The notes: generated by a model from the letters alone, not told the origin. A stretch of 64,000 nucleotides of DNA from Acidiphilium sp. PA (GCF_026191915.1 NZ_JAIMBY010000005.1:180123-244122), one strand, 5' to 3'. Counted from the first letter of the stretch, positions 36,020-45,787 are shown. Program-made: numbers and translations.

Positions 36020-36781
36020 ATGTCCCTCGTCCTGACCGGCGCCGGCGGCCAGCTCGGCCTCGTCCTCCGCCCCCGGCTGCTGGCACGCGGCATCCCGCTC
36101 CGCGCGGTGGATATCGCGCCGATCACGCCGCTCGATCCGCGCGAAACCACCGTGATCGGCGACCTGCGCGACCCCGCCGTCGTCGATCGGGCCCTGCATG
36201 GGGCTACCGCGGTCCTGCATCTCGCCGGCACCAGCGTCGAACGGCCGCTGCCCGAGATCATCGAGAACAATCTGGTCGCCCTGCATGCGCTGTATGACGG
36301 CGCGCGCCGGCACGCCCTGCAGCGCATCGTGTTCGCCAGTTCCAACCACACCATCGGCATGTACAAGGTCGGCCACCGGCTCGGCCTGTCCGACCCTTAC
36401 CGGCCGGATGGGTTGTACGGCCTGTCGAAACTCTGGGGTGAGGGTATGGGCCGGCTCTATTGGGACAAATACGGCATCGAAGGCGTTGCATTGCGCATCG
36501 GCAGCGCCCTGCCCCGGCCGACCGAAACGCGCCACCTGTCCACCTGGCTCGGCCACGAAGACCTCGAACATCTGGTGATGCAGAGCCTCACCGCGCCGAT
36601 CAGCGATTACCGCCCGGTGTGGGGCGTCTCGGCCAACACCCGCAGCTGGTGGGACAACGCCGAAGCCGCCGAACTCGGCTACCGCCCGATCCAGAACGCC
36701 GAAGATTTCGCGGCCGAAATCGCCGCTGCGCCGGACGCAGGCTGGGACCACCAGGGCGGTGCCTTCGCCGCCGCCCGATGA
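36020..36781 (+). CDS. udh: NAD-dependent uronate dehydrogenase-like epimerase/dehydratase family protein
   Basis: 253-residue extended short-chain dehydrogenase. The NAD-binding glycine motif is TGAGGQLG (6-13), and the catalytic pair is Y133/K137 in DGLYGLSKLWGEG. Blocks FASSNHTIGMY and LRIGSALPRPTETRHLSTWL match bacterial uronate dehydrogenases, which oxidise galacturonate or glucuronate to the lactone. It follows pmbA by 10 bases and may be in the same transcript. Its activity is inferred from family resemblance; other sugar-acid dehydrogenases are possible. Confidence 0.8.
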   Translation: MSLVLTGAGGQLGLVLRPRLLARGIPLRAVDIAPITPLDPRETTVIGDLRDPAVVDRALHGATAVLHLAGTSVERPLPEIIENNLVALHALYDGARRHALQRIVFASSNHTIGMYKVGHRLGLSDPYRPDGLYGLSKLWGEGMGRLYWDKYGIEGVALRIGSALPRPTETRHLSTWLGHEDLEHLVMQSLTAPISDYRPVWGVSANTRSWWDNAEAAELGYRPIQNAEDFAAEIAAAPDAGWDHQGGAFAAAR

Positions 36782-36856
36782 AACGAAGCCCCGATTCATC
36801 TTGCCCAATGCGCATTAAAGACGCATATATGACGCATCATCCCCAAGGAGCCCACC

Positions 36857-37066
36857 ATGTCCGCACGTTTCAATCTCGTCTTATCGGATGAACTGAACCG
36901 CCGGGTCGATGCCGTGGCGACCGACCCCGAAACCAAATCCTCACTGATCCGCAAGGCACTGGCGATGTACATCGCCGCGGTCGAAGCGCAGCGCGATCGC
37001 GGTCTGCATGTCGGCCTGTTCGATCCGGCAACCCGGGAGATCAAGACCGAAATCATCGGCCTTTGA
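36857..37066 (+). CDS. Small ribbon-helix-helix (CopG-like) protein
   Basis: 69-residue protein starting SARFNLVLSDELNRRVDAVA, a ribbon strand followed by two helices (to about residue 45, SLIRKALAMYIAAVEAQRD): the ribbon-helix-helix DNA-binding layout of CopG-type regulators and antitoxins. AAGGAG lies upstream of ATG 36857. Its TGA stop overlaps the start of the next gene, encoding a small membrane protein. A toxin-antitoxin or autoregulated pair is possible, but the neighbour resembles no toxin I know. Confidence 0.75.
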   Translation: MSARFNLVLSDELNRRVDAVATDPETKSSLIRKALAMYIAAVEAQRDRGLHVGLFDPATREIKTEIIGL

Positions 37067-37323
37067 GCCTGATCGATCTCAACAATCTACCACCCGATGT
37101 TCAGGCAACGATCGGGCGCAAGGAAACCGATGGCGAACGCCGGGTCCGTCTCGTCAAGGATCTGATCGTCTTCACCCTGGCGATCATCCTCCTGGTCATC
37201 GTGGTCGCCTATTCGCTGGATGTCCTGCTCGCCGCAACCACCACAGCGTCCGACAAGCGTTGGGCGCAATCGATCATCAGCGCCATCGCCGGCGGCGTCA
37301 TCGGCTATCTGCTCCGCCGCTGA
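37063..37323 (+). CDS. Small membrane protein coupled to the RHH gene
   Basis: 86-residue protein: a polar N-terminal part (SLIDLNNLPPDVQATIGRKE, charged to about 30), then one long hydrophobic segment DLIVFTLAIILLVIVVAYSL (about 32-51) and a second weaker one near the C-terminus (AIAGGVIGYLL). It begins at a TTG that overlaps the preceding stop codon (TTGA), indicating translational coupling. I do not recognise the family. The topology would put a short loop between two membrane segments. Confidence 0.65.
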   Translation: MSLIDLNNLPPDVQATIGRKETDGERRVRLVKDLIVFTLAIILLVIVVAYSLDVLLAATTTASDKRWAQSIISAIAGGVIGYLLRR

Positions 37324-37335
37324 ACCGGCCAGGCG

Positions 37336-38502
37336 TCAGTAAATCGCCTCGTACAACCCGATGATCGCCGCGGCATCCGGCACCGCGGGATTATTCGCCG
37401 GGCTGCCCGACGCCAACGCCTGATCCGCCATCACCGCGCGCCGGCCATACCAATCGTCCCGCCTGATCCCGAAGGCTTCCGGCGTCGGCACGCCAAGGTC
37501 GAAATTGATCGTATCCAGTTCATCGACCAGCTTGGCGCCCGCCAGCTGGTCCGCATCCTCGGGCTCCGCAAACCCCGCGATCCGCGCCGCCTCGGCATAG
37601 CGCGGCAGCGCCGCATGCAGCGAATACCGCGTCACCGCCGGCAGCAGCATCGCGTTGGACAGCCCGTGCGGTACATGAAAATGCGCGCCGATCGGCCGCG
37701 ACATGCCATGCACGAGCGCCACCGAGGCATTGGAGAACGCCAACCCCGCCAGCGTCGCCCCCAGCATCATCGCCTCGCGCGCGGCAACGTTGTCCGGCTC
37801 ATGATACACCGCACGTAGATTCGCCCCGATCAATCCCAGGGCAGCCCGCGCATAACTATCCGAAACCGGATTGGCCCGGCGCGACACGAATGCCTCCAGC
37901 GCATGGGTGAACGCATCGATGCCGGTATCCGCCGTAGTCCGCGCCGGCACGCTCATCGACAATTCGAAATCGACAATGGCCGCGAGCGGCAGCGCCCCCA
38001 ACCCGCCGATCAGCATTTTCTCATCCGTTTCGGTATCGGTGATCACGGTGAACCGCGTCGCCTCCGAACCCGTTCCCGCCGTGGTCGGCACCGCGATCAG
38101 GGGCAACGCCGCCGTATCGGCCACCACCGGCACCTTGAACGTCCGCATCCTTGTGCCCTCGGGTGCGGCGAGCAGAATATTGATCGCCTTGGCGGTATCG
38201 ATCGGCGATCCGCCACCGAAGGCCACGATGCAGTCGATATCCAGGTCCGCCGCAAACCGCACGCCCGCCTCGATCACCCGGTCCACCGGCTCCGGCACGG
38301 TCTCGCTGAACACGGTATAAACCATCCCCGCCCGATCGAGCGGTTCGGTCACCCGGGCGATCAGCCCAAGCTTCACCATCATCGGATCGGTCACGATCAA
38401 CGGCCGGTTCAACCCCAGCCGGCCCAGCATCACCGCAATCCGCGACGCAGCACCCGCACCGATATCCATATAGCGCGGCGCAAAAAAACTCATGTCCATC
38501 AT
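37336..38502 (-). CDS. Iron-containing (type III) alcohol dehydrogenase
   Basis: 388-residue NAD(P)-dependent dehydrogenase. Predicted metal ligands are D196, H200, H265 and H279 (in GIDAFTHALEAF, VHGMSRP and HVPHG), nearly the same numbering as lactaldehyde reductase FucO. The dinucleotide site GGGSPIDTAK (96-105) and AGTGSEAT (142-149) are present. ATG 38502 follows AGGA at good spacing; an in-frame ATG 27 bases upstream is less likely. The substrate could be a short alcohol, diol or hydroxyacid. It is the last gene of a minus-strand stretch. Confidence 0.92.
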   Translation of the reverse strand: MMDMSFFAPRYMDIGAGAASRIAVMLGRLGLNRPLIVTDPMMVKLGLIARVTEPLDRAGMVYTVFSETVPEPVDRVIEAGVRFAADLDIDCIVAFGGGSPIDTAKAINILLAAPEGTRMRTFKVPVVADTAALPLIAVPTTAGTGSEATRFTVITDTETDEKMLIGGLGALPLAAIVDFELSMSVPARTTADTGIDAFTHALEAFVSRRANPVSDSYARAALGLIGANLRAVYHEPDNVAAREAMMLGATLAGLAFSNASVALVHGMSRPIGAHFHVPHGLSNAMLLPAVTRYSLHAALPRYAEAARIAGFAEPEDADQLAGAKLVDELDTINFDLGVPTPEAFGIRRDDWYGRRAVMADQALASGSPANNPAVPDAAAIIGLYEAIY

Positions 38503-38610
38503 CGGCCGTCCTGGTTTCCTGCCAAGCATAATGACGCGAAAGGGTTAATAATCAATGAACAGCGCGCATTCCATACACAATTCACCGGTTTCTCACCCCC
38601 AGCAGCGCCC

Positions 38611-39165
38611 TCACGCCAGCGCCGTCGCCCGCCAGCCCTGCCCCACCGGCTCGCACAAAATCGGCGTCGCATTCGTGGTCGGCACGTCCAACGCCAGCCC
38701 CATCAACCCCCGCACGGCCCGGAAAAACGCGCCATGCGATACGATCAGCAACGGCCCCGGTGTAGCGCTCAGCACACGCCCCAGCACCAGCCCCGCCCGC
38801 ACCGTGATATCGGCAAAACTTTCCGCCCCCGCGGGAGTCGCCGTGCCATCCAGCCAGTGCGCGAACCACGGATGCAACGGCTGGCCTTCCATCCCGCCGA
38901 ACACCACCTCGCGCAAATCCGCCTCCAGGCTGAGCGGCAGCTTCAACGTTTCGTTGACAATTTCGGCCGTCACCCGCGCGCGCTGCATAGGCGATGCCAC
39001 GATCGCGGTGATGCCGCGCCCGGCCAGCAGCGGCGCCGCGCGATGCGCCTGCGCAAGGCCGGTCTCGTTCAACGGAATATCGACCGCCCCCTGCGAGACC
39101 CCGCGCGCATTGTAATCGGTCTGCCCATGGCGCAGAAACCAGAACGCCACGCGCGGCAGCGCCAT
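38611..39165 (-). CDS. Histidine phosphatase (phosphoglycerate mutase-like) family protein
   Basis: 184-residue phosphatase of the PhoE/GpmB type. The phospho-acceptor motif is LRHGQTDYN (12-20), and the second catalytic His is in VSHGAFFR near 140; the internal R-A-x-x-T segment (QRARVTAEI) is also conserved. Its substrate is not predictable. The start ATG overlaps the stop of the upstream GST gene (TGATG), so the two are translationally coupled. Confidence 0.9.
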   Translation of the reverse strand: MALPRVAFWFLRHGQTDYNARGVSQGAVDIPLNETGLAQAHRAAPLLAGRGITAIVASPMQRARVTAEIVNETLKLPLSLEADLREVVFGGMEGQPLHPWFAHWLDGTATPAGAESFADITVRAGLVLGRVLSATPGPLLIVSHGAFFRAVRGLMGLALDVPTTNATPILCEPVGQGWRATALA

Positions 39166-39782
39166 CAGATCAGGCCTTCCTGCGTCATCGCCCGCACCAC
39201 CGCCGGCCGCGCCTTCATCCGCGCGTAATGCGCCGCAATCCCCGGCGGCAGCGGCACCGTGTTACGCCCTTCCGCCCAGAACGACACATAGAACAGCGCC
39301 GCATCGGCAATCGAATACGAGCCCAGCAGCCATTCCCGCTCACCGAGCGCCTGCTCCATCAGATCGAACCCCTCGCTGAAAATCCGCCTTCCCTCGGCCC
39401 GTACCGCCTCTTTCTCCTCGGGGTTCGGGCTGAATCGCTCGGGGCGGAAGATCCGCGTAAACCCCTGCGTATGCATGGTCCCGTTGATATAGCTGATATA
39501 GGACATCGCCCGCGCCCGCTCGAGCCGATCCGCCGGCTCCAGCCCCGCTTCGGGAAACATCGCCGCCAGATACCCGGCAATCGCGATCCACTCGGTCAGG
39601 GCGGTGCCATCATCCAGCTCCAGCACCGGCACTTTCGACTTCGGATTGACCGCCTTGAACGCCGGCTGATACTGCATCCCCTCGCGCAGATTGACCAGCT
39701 GCCCGGTATGCGGCACGCCGATCTCCTCGAGAATGACATGAATGCCCAGCGAACACGCGCCCGGCGCGTAATAAAGCTTCAT
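39165..39782 (-). CDS. Glutathione S-transferase family protein
   Basis: 205-residue GST. The thioredoxin-like N-terminal domain starts KLYYAPGACSLGIHVILEE, with the beta-class CS pair near residue 9-11 and NPKSKVPVLELDDG; the helical C-terminal domain contains SIADAALFYVSFWAE. The AYxPGACS start is that of beta/GstA-type bacterial enzymes. ATG 39782 is used, with GGGAGGGAGA upstream. It is separate in sequence from the FzlA-like protein at 18.3 kb. Confidence 0.9.
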   Translation of the reverse strand: MKLYYAPGACSLGIHVILEEIGVPHTGQLVNLREGMQYQPAFKAVNPKSKVPVLELDDGTALTEWIAIAGYLAAMFPEAGLEPADRLERARAMSYISYINGTMHTQGFTRIFRPERFSPNPEEKEAVRAEGRRIFSEGFDLMEQALGEREWLLGSYSIADAALFYVSFWAEGRNTVPLPPGIAAHYARMKARPAVVRAMTQEGLI

Positions 39783-39803
39783 CACGATCTCCCTCCCGCA
39801 CTT

Positions 39804-40736
39804 TCAGTCGAACAGTGAACTGACCGAGGTCTCCTCGGAAATATTCCGCATCGCGGTCGCCAGCAGCGGCGCGATGCTCAACACCCGCAAATTCGCCGGG
39901 CAGGCGCGCGATGTGTCAAGCCGGATACTGTCGGTAATCGTCAGCGTCTCGATCGGACTCGCCTCGATCCGATCGAGCGCCCGCCCCGAAAGCACCCCAT
40001 GCGTCACATAGGCCGAGGCCGAGGTCGCGCCATGCAACAGCAACGCTTCGGCCGCATTACAGAACGTGCCGCCGGAATCGACGATATCATCGATCAGGAT
40101 GCAGTTGCGCCCCTCGACATCGCCGATCACGTTCATAACCTCGGAAACACCCGCCCGCTCGCGGCGCTTGTCGATAATCGCAAGGTCGCAGTTCAACCGG
40201 CTCGCAATCGCCCGCGCGCGCGCCACACCGCCCACATCCGGCGAGACCATCATGATGTCGCGCCCGGCGAACCGCTCCTTGATGTCCCGCGCGAACAGCG
40301 GCGCGCCATACAGATTATCCACCGGAATATCGAAAAACCCCTGAATCTGCCCCGCATGCAGATCGATCGTGAGCACCCGGTTCGCCCCCGCCTCGGTAAT
40401 CAGGTTCGCCACCAGCTTCGCCGAAATCGGCGTGCGCGGGCTGGTCCGCCGGTCCTGCCGCGCATAGCCGAAGTACGGAATGACCGCGGTGATCCGCCGC
40501 GCCGAGCTGCGCCGCAGCGCATCGAGCGTGATCAGCAATTCCATCAGATTGTCATTGGCCGGAAACGCGGTCGACTGGATCACGAACACATCCTCACCGC
40601 GGACGTTCTCGAGAATCTCGACATGGATCTCCATATCGGCAAACCGGCGGATCAGCGCCTTCGCCAGCGGCAGATCGAGCGCGGCGGCCACCGCCTCGGC
40701 GAGCGGCGGATTCGAATTGCAGGCGACAATCTTCAT
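39804..40736 (-). CDS. prs: Ribose-phosphate pyrophosphokinase
   Basis: 310-residue PRPP synthase supplying nucleotide, His and Trp synthesis. The ATP-binding loop [17 protein letters not shown] (about 95-111), [18 protein letters not shown] and the PRPP-binding [13 protein letters not shown] (about 213-225) are intact. The [10 protein letters not shown] segment replaces the flexible catalytic loop of class I enzymes. ATG 40736 is preferred over an adjacent TTG at 40739. The 250-base gap upstream, shared with the divergent RDD gene, holds no other gene. Confidence 0.96.
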   Translation of the reverse strand: MKIVACNSNPPLAEAVAAALDLPLAKALIRRFADMEIHVEILENVRGEDVFVIQSTAFPANDNLMELLITLDALRRSSARRITAVIPYFGYARQDRRTSPRTPISAKLVANLITEAGANRVLTIDLHAGQIQGFFDIPVDNLYGAPLFARDIKERFAGRDIMMVSPDVGGVARARAIASRLNCDLAIIDKRRERAGVSEVMNVIGDVEGRNCILIDDIVDSGGTFCNAAEALLLHGATSASAYVTHGVLSGRALDRIEASPIETLTITDSIRLDTSRACPANLRVLSIAPLLATAMRNISEETSVSSLFD

Positions 40737-40989
40737 CAAGGAGGTTCCAGGGGCTGCTGCGCGCGCTCGCGCTCGATACGGGGCGAGACCGGGCGTTTAG
40801 CAATCGCTTGGCGGGCTGTCCATTGCGCGGCCGCCGCGCCGGTCGAGACCCAAAAAAGCGAATTGTCTCTTTCCTGCACAAAACTCTGCCCGGAGCACCC
40901 CAATCCCCGGCGCCGTGCCGGCACAACCATCGCCCGAGCCCTGTAATTCGCCATTGCGTTCTCCCGGACCGGACCATACTCTCTCCGCC

Positions 40990-41484
40990 ATGAGTCAAAG
41001 CCTGTCGCTCCGCCCGGACCTCATGCTCGATGCATGGCTCACCCGCGATGTCTGGCCACGCCGGATCATCGCCTTCGTCATCGACCTCATCCTGATCGCC
41101 ATCTTTGGCGCCATGCTCGTCTGGGTGATCACCGTGCTCGGCATCCTCACCCTCGACCTGGGTTTCCTGCTGTTTCACCTGATGCCGCTGATGCCCGCCC
41201 TCTATTACGTCGCCTGGCTGCGCACCCGCACCGCCGCCACCCCCGGCCAGCGCCTGCTCGGCCTCACCCTGCGCCAGGACGACACACTGGGTCTGCCCAT
41301 GCCTGCACGGCCCAGCCTTGCGCAGGCCATCACCTGGACCGTCCTGCTCTACCTGTGCTTCGCCCTCAGCATGATCCCGTTTCTCCTGGTGCTGATCACC
41401 CGCCGCCACCGCGCCCTGCACGATCTGCTGTCCGGCCTCACCCTGGTCCACGCCGCCGCCCTCAACCGGGCCCCCGCCGCGTGA
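40990..41484 (+). CDS. RDD family membrane protein
   Basis: 164-residue inner-membrane protein with three hydrophobic segments and the family's conserved residues: an Arg-Asp pair (RRIIAFVIDLI, 24-34) in the first segment and the TPGQRLLGL loop (near 89) before the third. The C-terminal block RRHRALHDLLSGLTLV is typical. RDD proteins have been linked to ion exchange in some bacteria, but a general role is not settled. ATG 40990 is chosen. It precedes bpt by 16 bases. Confidence 0.85.
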   Translation: MSQSLSLRPDLMLDAWLTRDVWPRRIIAFVIDLILIAIFGAMLVWVITVLGILTLDLGFLLFHLMPLMPALYYVAWLRTRTAATPGQRLLGLTLRQDDTLGLPMPARPSLAQAITWTVLLYLCFALSMIPFLLVLITRRHRALHDLLSGLTLVHAAALNRAPAA

Positions 41485-41500
41485 GTCAACCCCGCACCGC

Positions 41501-42280
41501 ATGAAACCAGGCCCGCCCATGTCCCGCTCGCCGCAATTCTTCTACGCCACGGCACCGCTGCCCTGCCCCTATCTGCCCGGCCGCACCGAACGCAAGGTCG
41601 TCACCGAGCTGGGCGGCACCGGCGCGGAAGCGTTGCATGACCGCCTCTCGCGCGGCGGCTTTCGCCGCAGCCACAACATCGCCTACGCCCCGGTCTGCCA
41701 CGGCTGCCGCTCGTGCATCCCCATCCGCATCGTCGTCGCCGAATTCACCCCCAGCCGCACCCAGCGCCGCATCGCCGCCCTCAACACCGGGATTCGCGCC
41801 TACGAAATGCCCCCGCGCGCCACCTCCGAGCAATTCCTGCTGTTCCAGCGCTACCAGCATGCCCGCCACGGCGAGGGCGACATGGCCTCGATGAGCTTCT
41901 ACGACTACCGCGCCATGGTCGAAGACACGCCGATCGAAACCTGGCTGGTCGAATACCGCGACGCGTCAGACCGGCTGATCGGCGCCTGCCTGACCGACCG
42001 CCTGGGCGATGGTCTCTCCGCGGTCTACTCTTTCTTCGCGCCCGACCTCGCCCGCCGCTCGCTCGGCACCCAGTCCATCCTCTGGCTGGTCGAGCGCGCC
42101 CGCGAGCTCGGCCTGCCCTATGTCTATCTCGGCTATTGGGTCCCCGAAAGCCCGAAAATGGCTTATAAGGCCAGGTTCCGCCGCACCCAGGTGCTCGCCG
42201 GCGGCGCCTGGGTCGACCGTGAAACCATGTTCGACCCGCAGCACACCGCCATCGAACGCACCCCGATCACGTCGGCTTGA
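41501..42280 (+). CDS. bpt: Aspartate/glutamate leucyltransferase (arginyltransferase family)
   Basis: 259-residue aminoacyl-tRNA-protein transferase that adds leucine to N-terminal Asp/Glu, feeding the ClpS/ClpAP N-degron pathway. Conserved features are PCPYLPGRTERKVVTEL, the Cys cluster CHGCRSC near residue 67-73, the FRRSHNIAY block and the C-terminal YLGYWVPESPKMAYKARFR. The length and the GF-R-R-S pattern match bacterial Bpt rather than eukaryotic Ate1. ATG 41519 is an alternative start. Confidence 0.93.
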   Translation: MKPGPPMSRSPQFFYATAPLPCPYLPGRTERKVVTELGGTGAEALHDRLSRGGFRRSHNIAYAPVCHGCRSCIPIRIVVAEFTPSRTQRRIAALNTGIRAYEMPPRATSEQFLLFQRYQHARHGEGDMASMSFYDYRAMVEDTPIETWLVEYRDASDRLIGACLTDRLGDGLSAVYSFFAPDLARRSLGTQSILWLVERARELGLPYVYLGYWVPESPKMAYKARFRRTQVLAGGAWVDRETMFDPQHTAIERTPITSA

Positions 42281-42426
42281 TCGTCACGCCGCCGGTTCCA
42301 CCGCGCCGATCTCCGCCGGCCGCGCGATAAGCCTTGCATCCGCGCCGCCGGGTTCTAACTGGCAACCAGCAACCGAATGTGCTGCACCGCACCATGATCG
42401 ATGCGGCCCACGCCAGAGGAGGCTTC

Positions 42427-43608
42427 ATGGCCCAGACCGCGACAACCGCCGCCCCACCCCAGACCCACGCCCCGTCCAACCCGATCTCGCACGCCGCGAT
42501 CAACGCGACCAGCGCCATGCACGGCCTGCCGCATGCGCTGATCACGCTCATCCTGATCGCCGCCGCCCTGCTGCTGGCCGGCGTCATCCACTTCATCCTG
42601 GTCCACGCCGTGCCCGAACGGCTGCTCAAGCGGCGGCCGGTCCTCGCCATTCTGGTCAAACGCACCAGACGCATCCTGTTCCTGGTGCTCGCGGTCGTGC
42701 TGCTCGGCACCGTCCTGCCCGAAGCGCCGATGGCGGCGTCCACCCTGTCGCGGGTGCTGCACGTCCTCAGCGCCGCCTTCATCGTCCTGCTCGGCTGGAG
42801 CCTGATGATCGCGGTCGATACCTTCACCGTTCATAAACTGTCGCTCCGCCCGGACAACATCCAGGCGGATGTCATGGCGCGCAAGCACGTCACCCAATGG
42901 CAGGTGCTGCGCCGCGCCAGCCACGTCCTCATCCTCATGATCACCATCGCCACCGCCCTGATGGTGTTTCCCGCCGTCCGCCAATACGGCGTGTCGCTGC
43001 TCGCCTCGGCCGGCGCCGCCGGCCTCGTCGTCGGCCTCGCCGCACGGCCGGTGCTCTCCAACCTGATCGCCGGCATCCAGATCGCCATCACCCAGCCGCT
43101 CCGCGTCGAAGACGCCGTCGTCATCAACGGCCAATGGGGCTGGATCGAGGAAATCACCAGCACCTACGTCGTCGTCCGCATCTGGAACTGGCAACGCATG
43201 ATCGTGCCGCTCGCCTGGCTGCTCGAACAGCCCTTCCAGAACTGGACGCGCGATTCCTCCGAACTGATCGGCACCGTTCACTGGAATGTCGACTACACCG
43301 TCCCGGTCGATGCGCTGCGCAAGAAACTCGACGAAATCGTCCACTCCACGCCGCTCTGGAGCGGCAAGGTCGTCGTCCTGCAGGTTACCCACGCCCTCGC
43401 CACCACCATCGAACTGCGCGCCCTGGTCTCGGCCCGCAACTCCGGCGAAGCCTGGGACCTGCGCTGCTACGTCCGCGAAAAAATGATCGACTACCTGCAA
43501 GCCACCTACCCCGGCGCCCTGCCGAAACAACGCCTCGAACTCGAAGGCCAGCCGATGCCCGATGCGATCCACGATCCGGTTACCGAACGGGCGCATCAGG
43601 ATGCGTGA
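42427..43608 (+). CDS. Mechanosensitive ion channel (MscS) family protein
   Basis: 393-residue membrane protein: four to five hydrophobic segments (about 35-230), the pore-lining helix GVSLLASAGAAGLVVGLAAR (about 188-207), then the beta domain PVLSNLIAGIQIAITQPLRV and INGQWGWIEEITSTYVVVR, and a C-terminal cytoplasmic domain. It should gate ions under membrane tension. The rather long N-terminal part indicates the YbdG/YnaI-like class rather than the 286-residue MscS. ATG 42427 has GAGGAGG upstream. A repeat follows its stop. Confidence 0.92.
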   Translation: MAQTATTAAPPQTHAPSNPISHAAINATSAMHGLPHALITLILIAAALLLAGVIHFILVHAVPERLLKRRPVLAILVKRTRRILFLVLAVVLLGTVLPEAPMAASTLSRVLHVLSAAFIVLLGWSLMIAVDTFTVHKLSLRPDNIQADVMARKHVTQWQVLRRASHVLILMITIATALMVFPAVRQYGVSLLASAGAAGLVVGLAARPVLSNLIAGIQIAITQPLRVEDAVVINGQWGWIEEITSTYVVVRIWNWQRMIVPLAWLLEQPFQNWTRDSSELIGTVHWNVDYTVPVDALRKKLDEIVHSTPLWSGKVVVLQVTHALATTIELRALVSARNSGEAWDLRCYVREKMIDYLQATYPGALPKQRLELEGQPMPDAIHDPVTERAHQDA

Positions 43609-43611
43609 AAG

Positions 43612-43666
43612 ACAAGGAGGGGCTTCTTTTTTGAAAAAAAGAAGCAAAAAACTTTTATTTATTTGC
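43612..43666. repeat. A/T-rich palindromic repeat, single arm
   Basis: AAGGAGG, then GCTTCTTTTTT, GA, and AAAAAAGAAGC as a perfect 11-bp stem (43622-43645), followed by AAAAAACTTTTATTTATTT. It lies 13 bases after the mechanosensitive channel stop and could end that transcript, though the bases after the hairpin are A-rich first and T-rich only later. Confidence 0.8.
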
Positions 43667-43813
43667 GTCTTTACGGATGAATACAGGGGAGGACCGCTGA
43701 CCTGTATATATCGTTCTGATATCAGAAAGGGCGTGCAACGTCCGGGCGGGGACATTTGAACAGGCGCCGCGCGGTCGGACAGGTGCGGCCGACGCTGGCC
43801 GCACCGGAGCCGA

Positions 43814-45643
43814 TCAGGCCGCGTCGAACGCCCGATCGGCCTTCTTGCGCGAATGCGGGTCCAGATGCCGCTTGCGCAGCCGGATCGCGCTCGGCGTCAC
43901 CTCGACCAGCTCGTCGTCCTCGATATACGCGATCGCCTGTTCGAGATTGAGGCGGCGCGGCGGGATCAGCAGCAGCGCCTCGTCCTTGCCGGCGGCGCGG
44001 ATGTTGGTCAGCTTCTTCTCACGGATCGGGTTGATATCAAGGTCGTTCTCGCGCGAATGCTCGCCCAGGATCATCCCCAGATACACCTTCTCGCCGGCGC
44101 CGATGAACAAGGTCCCGCGATCCTGGAGCGCGAACAACGAATATTGCACGCTCTCGCCATCGGAATTGGAAATCAGCGCACCGTTGCGCCGTCCTTCCAG
44201 CGTGCCCTTCCACGGACCATAGCCGACGAAATGGCGGTTCATCACGCCCGAGCCGCGCGTATCGGTCAGGAACTCGCCATGATACCCGATCAAACCCCGG
44301 CTCGGAATCCGAAACGTCAGCCGCTGCTTGCCACCGCCGGAGGGGCGGATGTCCTGCAACTCGCCCTTGCGGCGCGACATCTTCTCGACCACGACGCCCG
44401 CATAGGGCTCATCGACATCGATCAGCACTTCCTCCATCGGCTCCTCGCGCTCGCCCGCCTCATTCTCGCGCGTCAGCACGCGGGGACGACCGATGGTGAG
44501 TTCGAACCCTTCGCGGCGCATCTGCTCGATCAGCACGCCCAACTGCAATTCGCCGCGCCCGGCAACCTCGAACGCCTCGGTCTCGTTGGAATCCGTCACC
44601 TTGATCGCGACATTGCCTTCCGCCTCGCGAAACAGCCGCTCGCGAATCTGGCGCGATGTCACTTTCTTGCCTTCGCGCCCGGCCAGCGGACCATCGTTGA
44701 TGCGGAACGTCATCGACAGCGTCGGCGGATCGATCGGCGTCGCCGGCAGCGCCGCGGTGATTTCCATCCCCCCGATCGTATCCGGCACGGTCGCTTCCTT
44801 GAGCCCGGCCACCGCGATGATGTCGCCGGCCGAAACCTCATCCACCGGCACCCGCTCGAGCCCGCGGAACGCCAGCAGCTTGGTCAGCCGCCCGGTTTCC
44901 ACGCTGCGGCCATCGAAACTGATCACCCGCACCGGCATATTGACGGTCGCGCGCCCTTGCTCGACGCGCCCGGTCAGCACGCGACCCAGGAAATTATCGC
45001 TCTCCAGAATCGTCACGACCATCGCGAACGGCGCATCCTCCGGCAGGTTCGGCGCCGGCACATGGCTCACGATCAGATCAAACAGCGGCTTGAGCGACTC
45101 GCGCGGCCCATCCAGATCCACCGTCGCCCAACCCTGCCGCCCCGAGGCGTACAGCATCGGAAAATCCAGCTGCTCGTCATTCGCGCCGAGTGCGGCGAAC
45201 AGGTCGAACACCTCGTTATGAACCTCATCGGCACGCGCATCCGGCCGGTCGATCTTGTTGACCACCACGATCGGCTTCAACCCGCGCGCCAGCGCCTTGC
45301 CGACCACGAATTTGGTCTGCGGCAGCACGCCCTCGGCGGCATCGACCAGCACGACCACGCCATCGACCATGTTCAGAATCCGCTCGACCTCACCACCGAA
45401 ATCCGCGTGACCCGGCGTGTCGACGATGTTCAACCGCACATCACCCCACTGCACGGCGGTGCATTTCGCCAAAATGGTGATGCCGCGCTCCCGCTCGAGA
45501 TCGTTCCGGTCGAGCGCGCGCTCGGCGACATGCTGATGCGCGCCGAACGAGCCGGACTGCTTCAACAACTGGTCCACCAGCGTGGTTTTGCCATGGTCGA
45601 CGTGCGCGATGATGGCGACATTGCGCAGCATATTCTGGGTCAT
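43814..45643 (-). CDS. typA: Ribosome-associated GTPase TypA/BipA
   Basis: 609-residue translational GTPase of the EF-G/LepA group. G1 is AHVDHGKT (13-20), G3 [15 protein letters not shown], and G4 NKIDRPDA near 130. Domains II, III and V and the TypA-specific C-terminal domain (ending [20 protein letters not shown]) are present. TypA binds ribosomes under stress and supports 50S assembly at low temperature. It is monocistronic, with a 144-base gap to the Met-rich gene upstream. Confidence 0.97.
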   Translation of the reverse strand: MTQNMLRNVAIIAHVDHGKTTLVDQLLKQSGSFGAHQHVAERALDRNDLERERGITILAKCTAVQWGDVRLNIVDTPGHADFGGEVERILNMVDGVVVLVDAAEGVLPQTKFVVGKALARGLKPIVVVNKIDRPDARADEVHNEVFDLFAALGANDEQLDFPMLYASGRQGWATVDLDGPRESLKPLFDLIVSHVPAPNLPEDAPFAMVVTILESDNFLGRVLTGRVEQGRATVNMPVRVISFDGRSVETGRLTKLLAFRGLERVPVDEVSAGDIIAVAGLKEATVPDTIGGMEITAALPATPIDPPTLSMTFRINDGPLAGREGKKVTSRQIRERLFREAEGNVAIKVTDSNETEAFEVAGRGELQLGVLIEQMRREGFELTIGRPRVLTRENEAGEREEPMEEVLIDVDEPYAGVVVEKMSRRKGELQDIRPSGGGKQRLTFRIPSRGLIGYHGEFLTDTRGSGVMNRHFVGYGPWKGTLEGRRNGALISNSDGESVQYSLFALQDRGTLFIGAGEKVYLGMILGEHSRENDLDINPIREKKLTNIRAAGKDEALLLIPPRRLNLEQAIAYIEDDELVEVTPSAIRLRKRHLDPHSRKKADRAFDAA

Positions 45644-45731
45644 ATTATCGTCTTTCGGGGTTCAACGGGCTCCTCCTACACGTTTTGCACCGCAAAAGCG
45701 AGCATATCGGACGAGCGATCTTCGCATATGC

Positions 45732-45761
45732 AAAAAAGGGACGGCTCATCGCCGCCCCTTT
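45732..45761 (-). terminator. Rho-independent terminator of the Met-rich protein gene
   Basis: Reading on the minus strand, AAAGGGGCGGC pairs with GCCGTCCCTTT (one G-T pair) around a GATGA loop and runs into six T residues. It lies 27 bases after the stop of the Met-rich protein gene on that strand and is the only classical intrinsic terminator I found. Confidence 0.75.
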
Positions 45762-45787
45762 CCGCCGGTTTTCAGCCGCAGGTGTCG

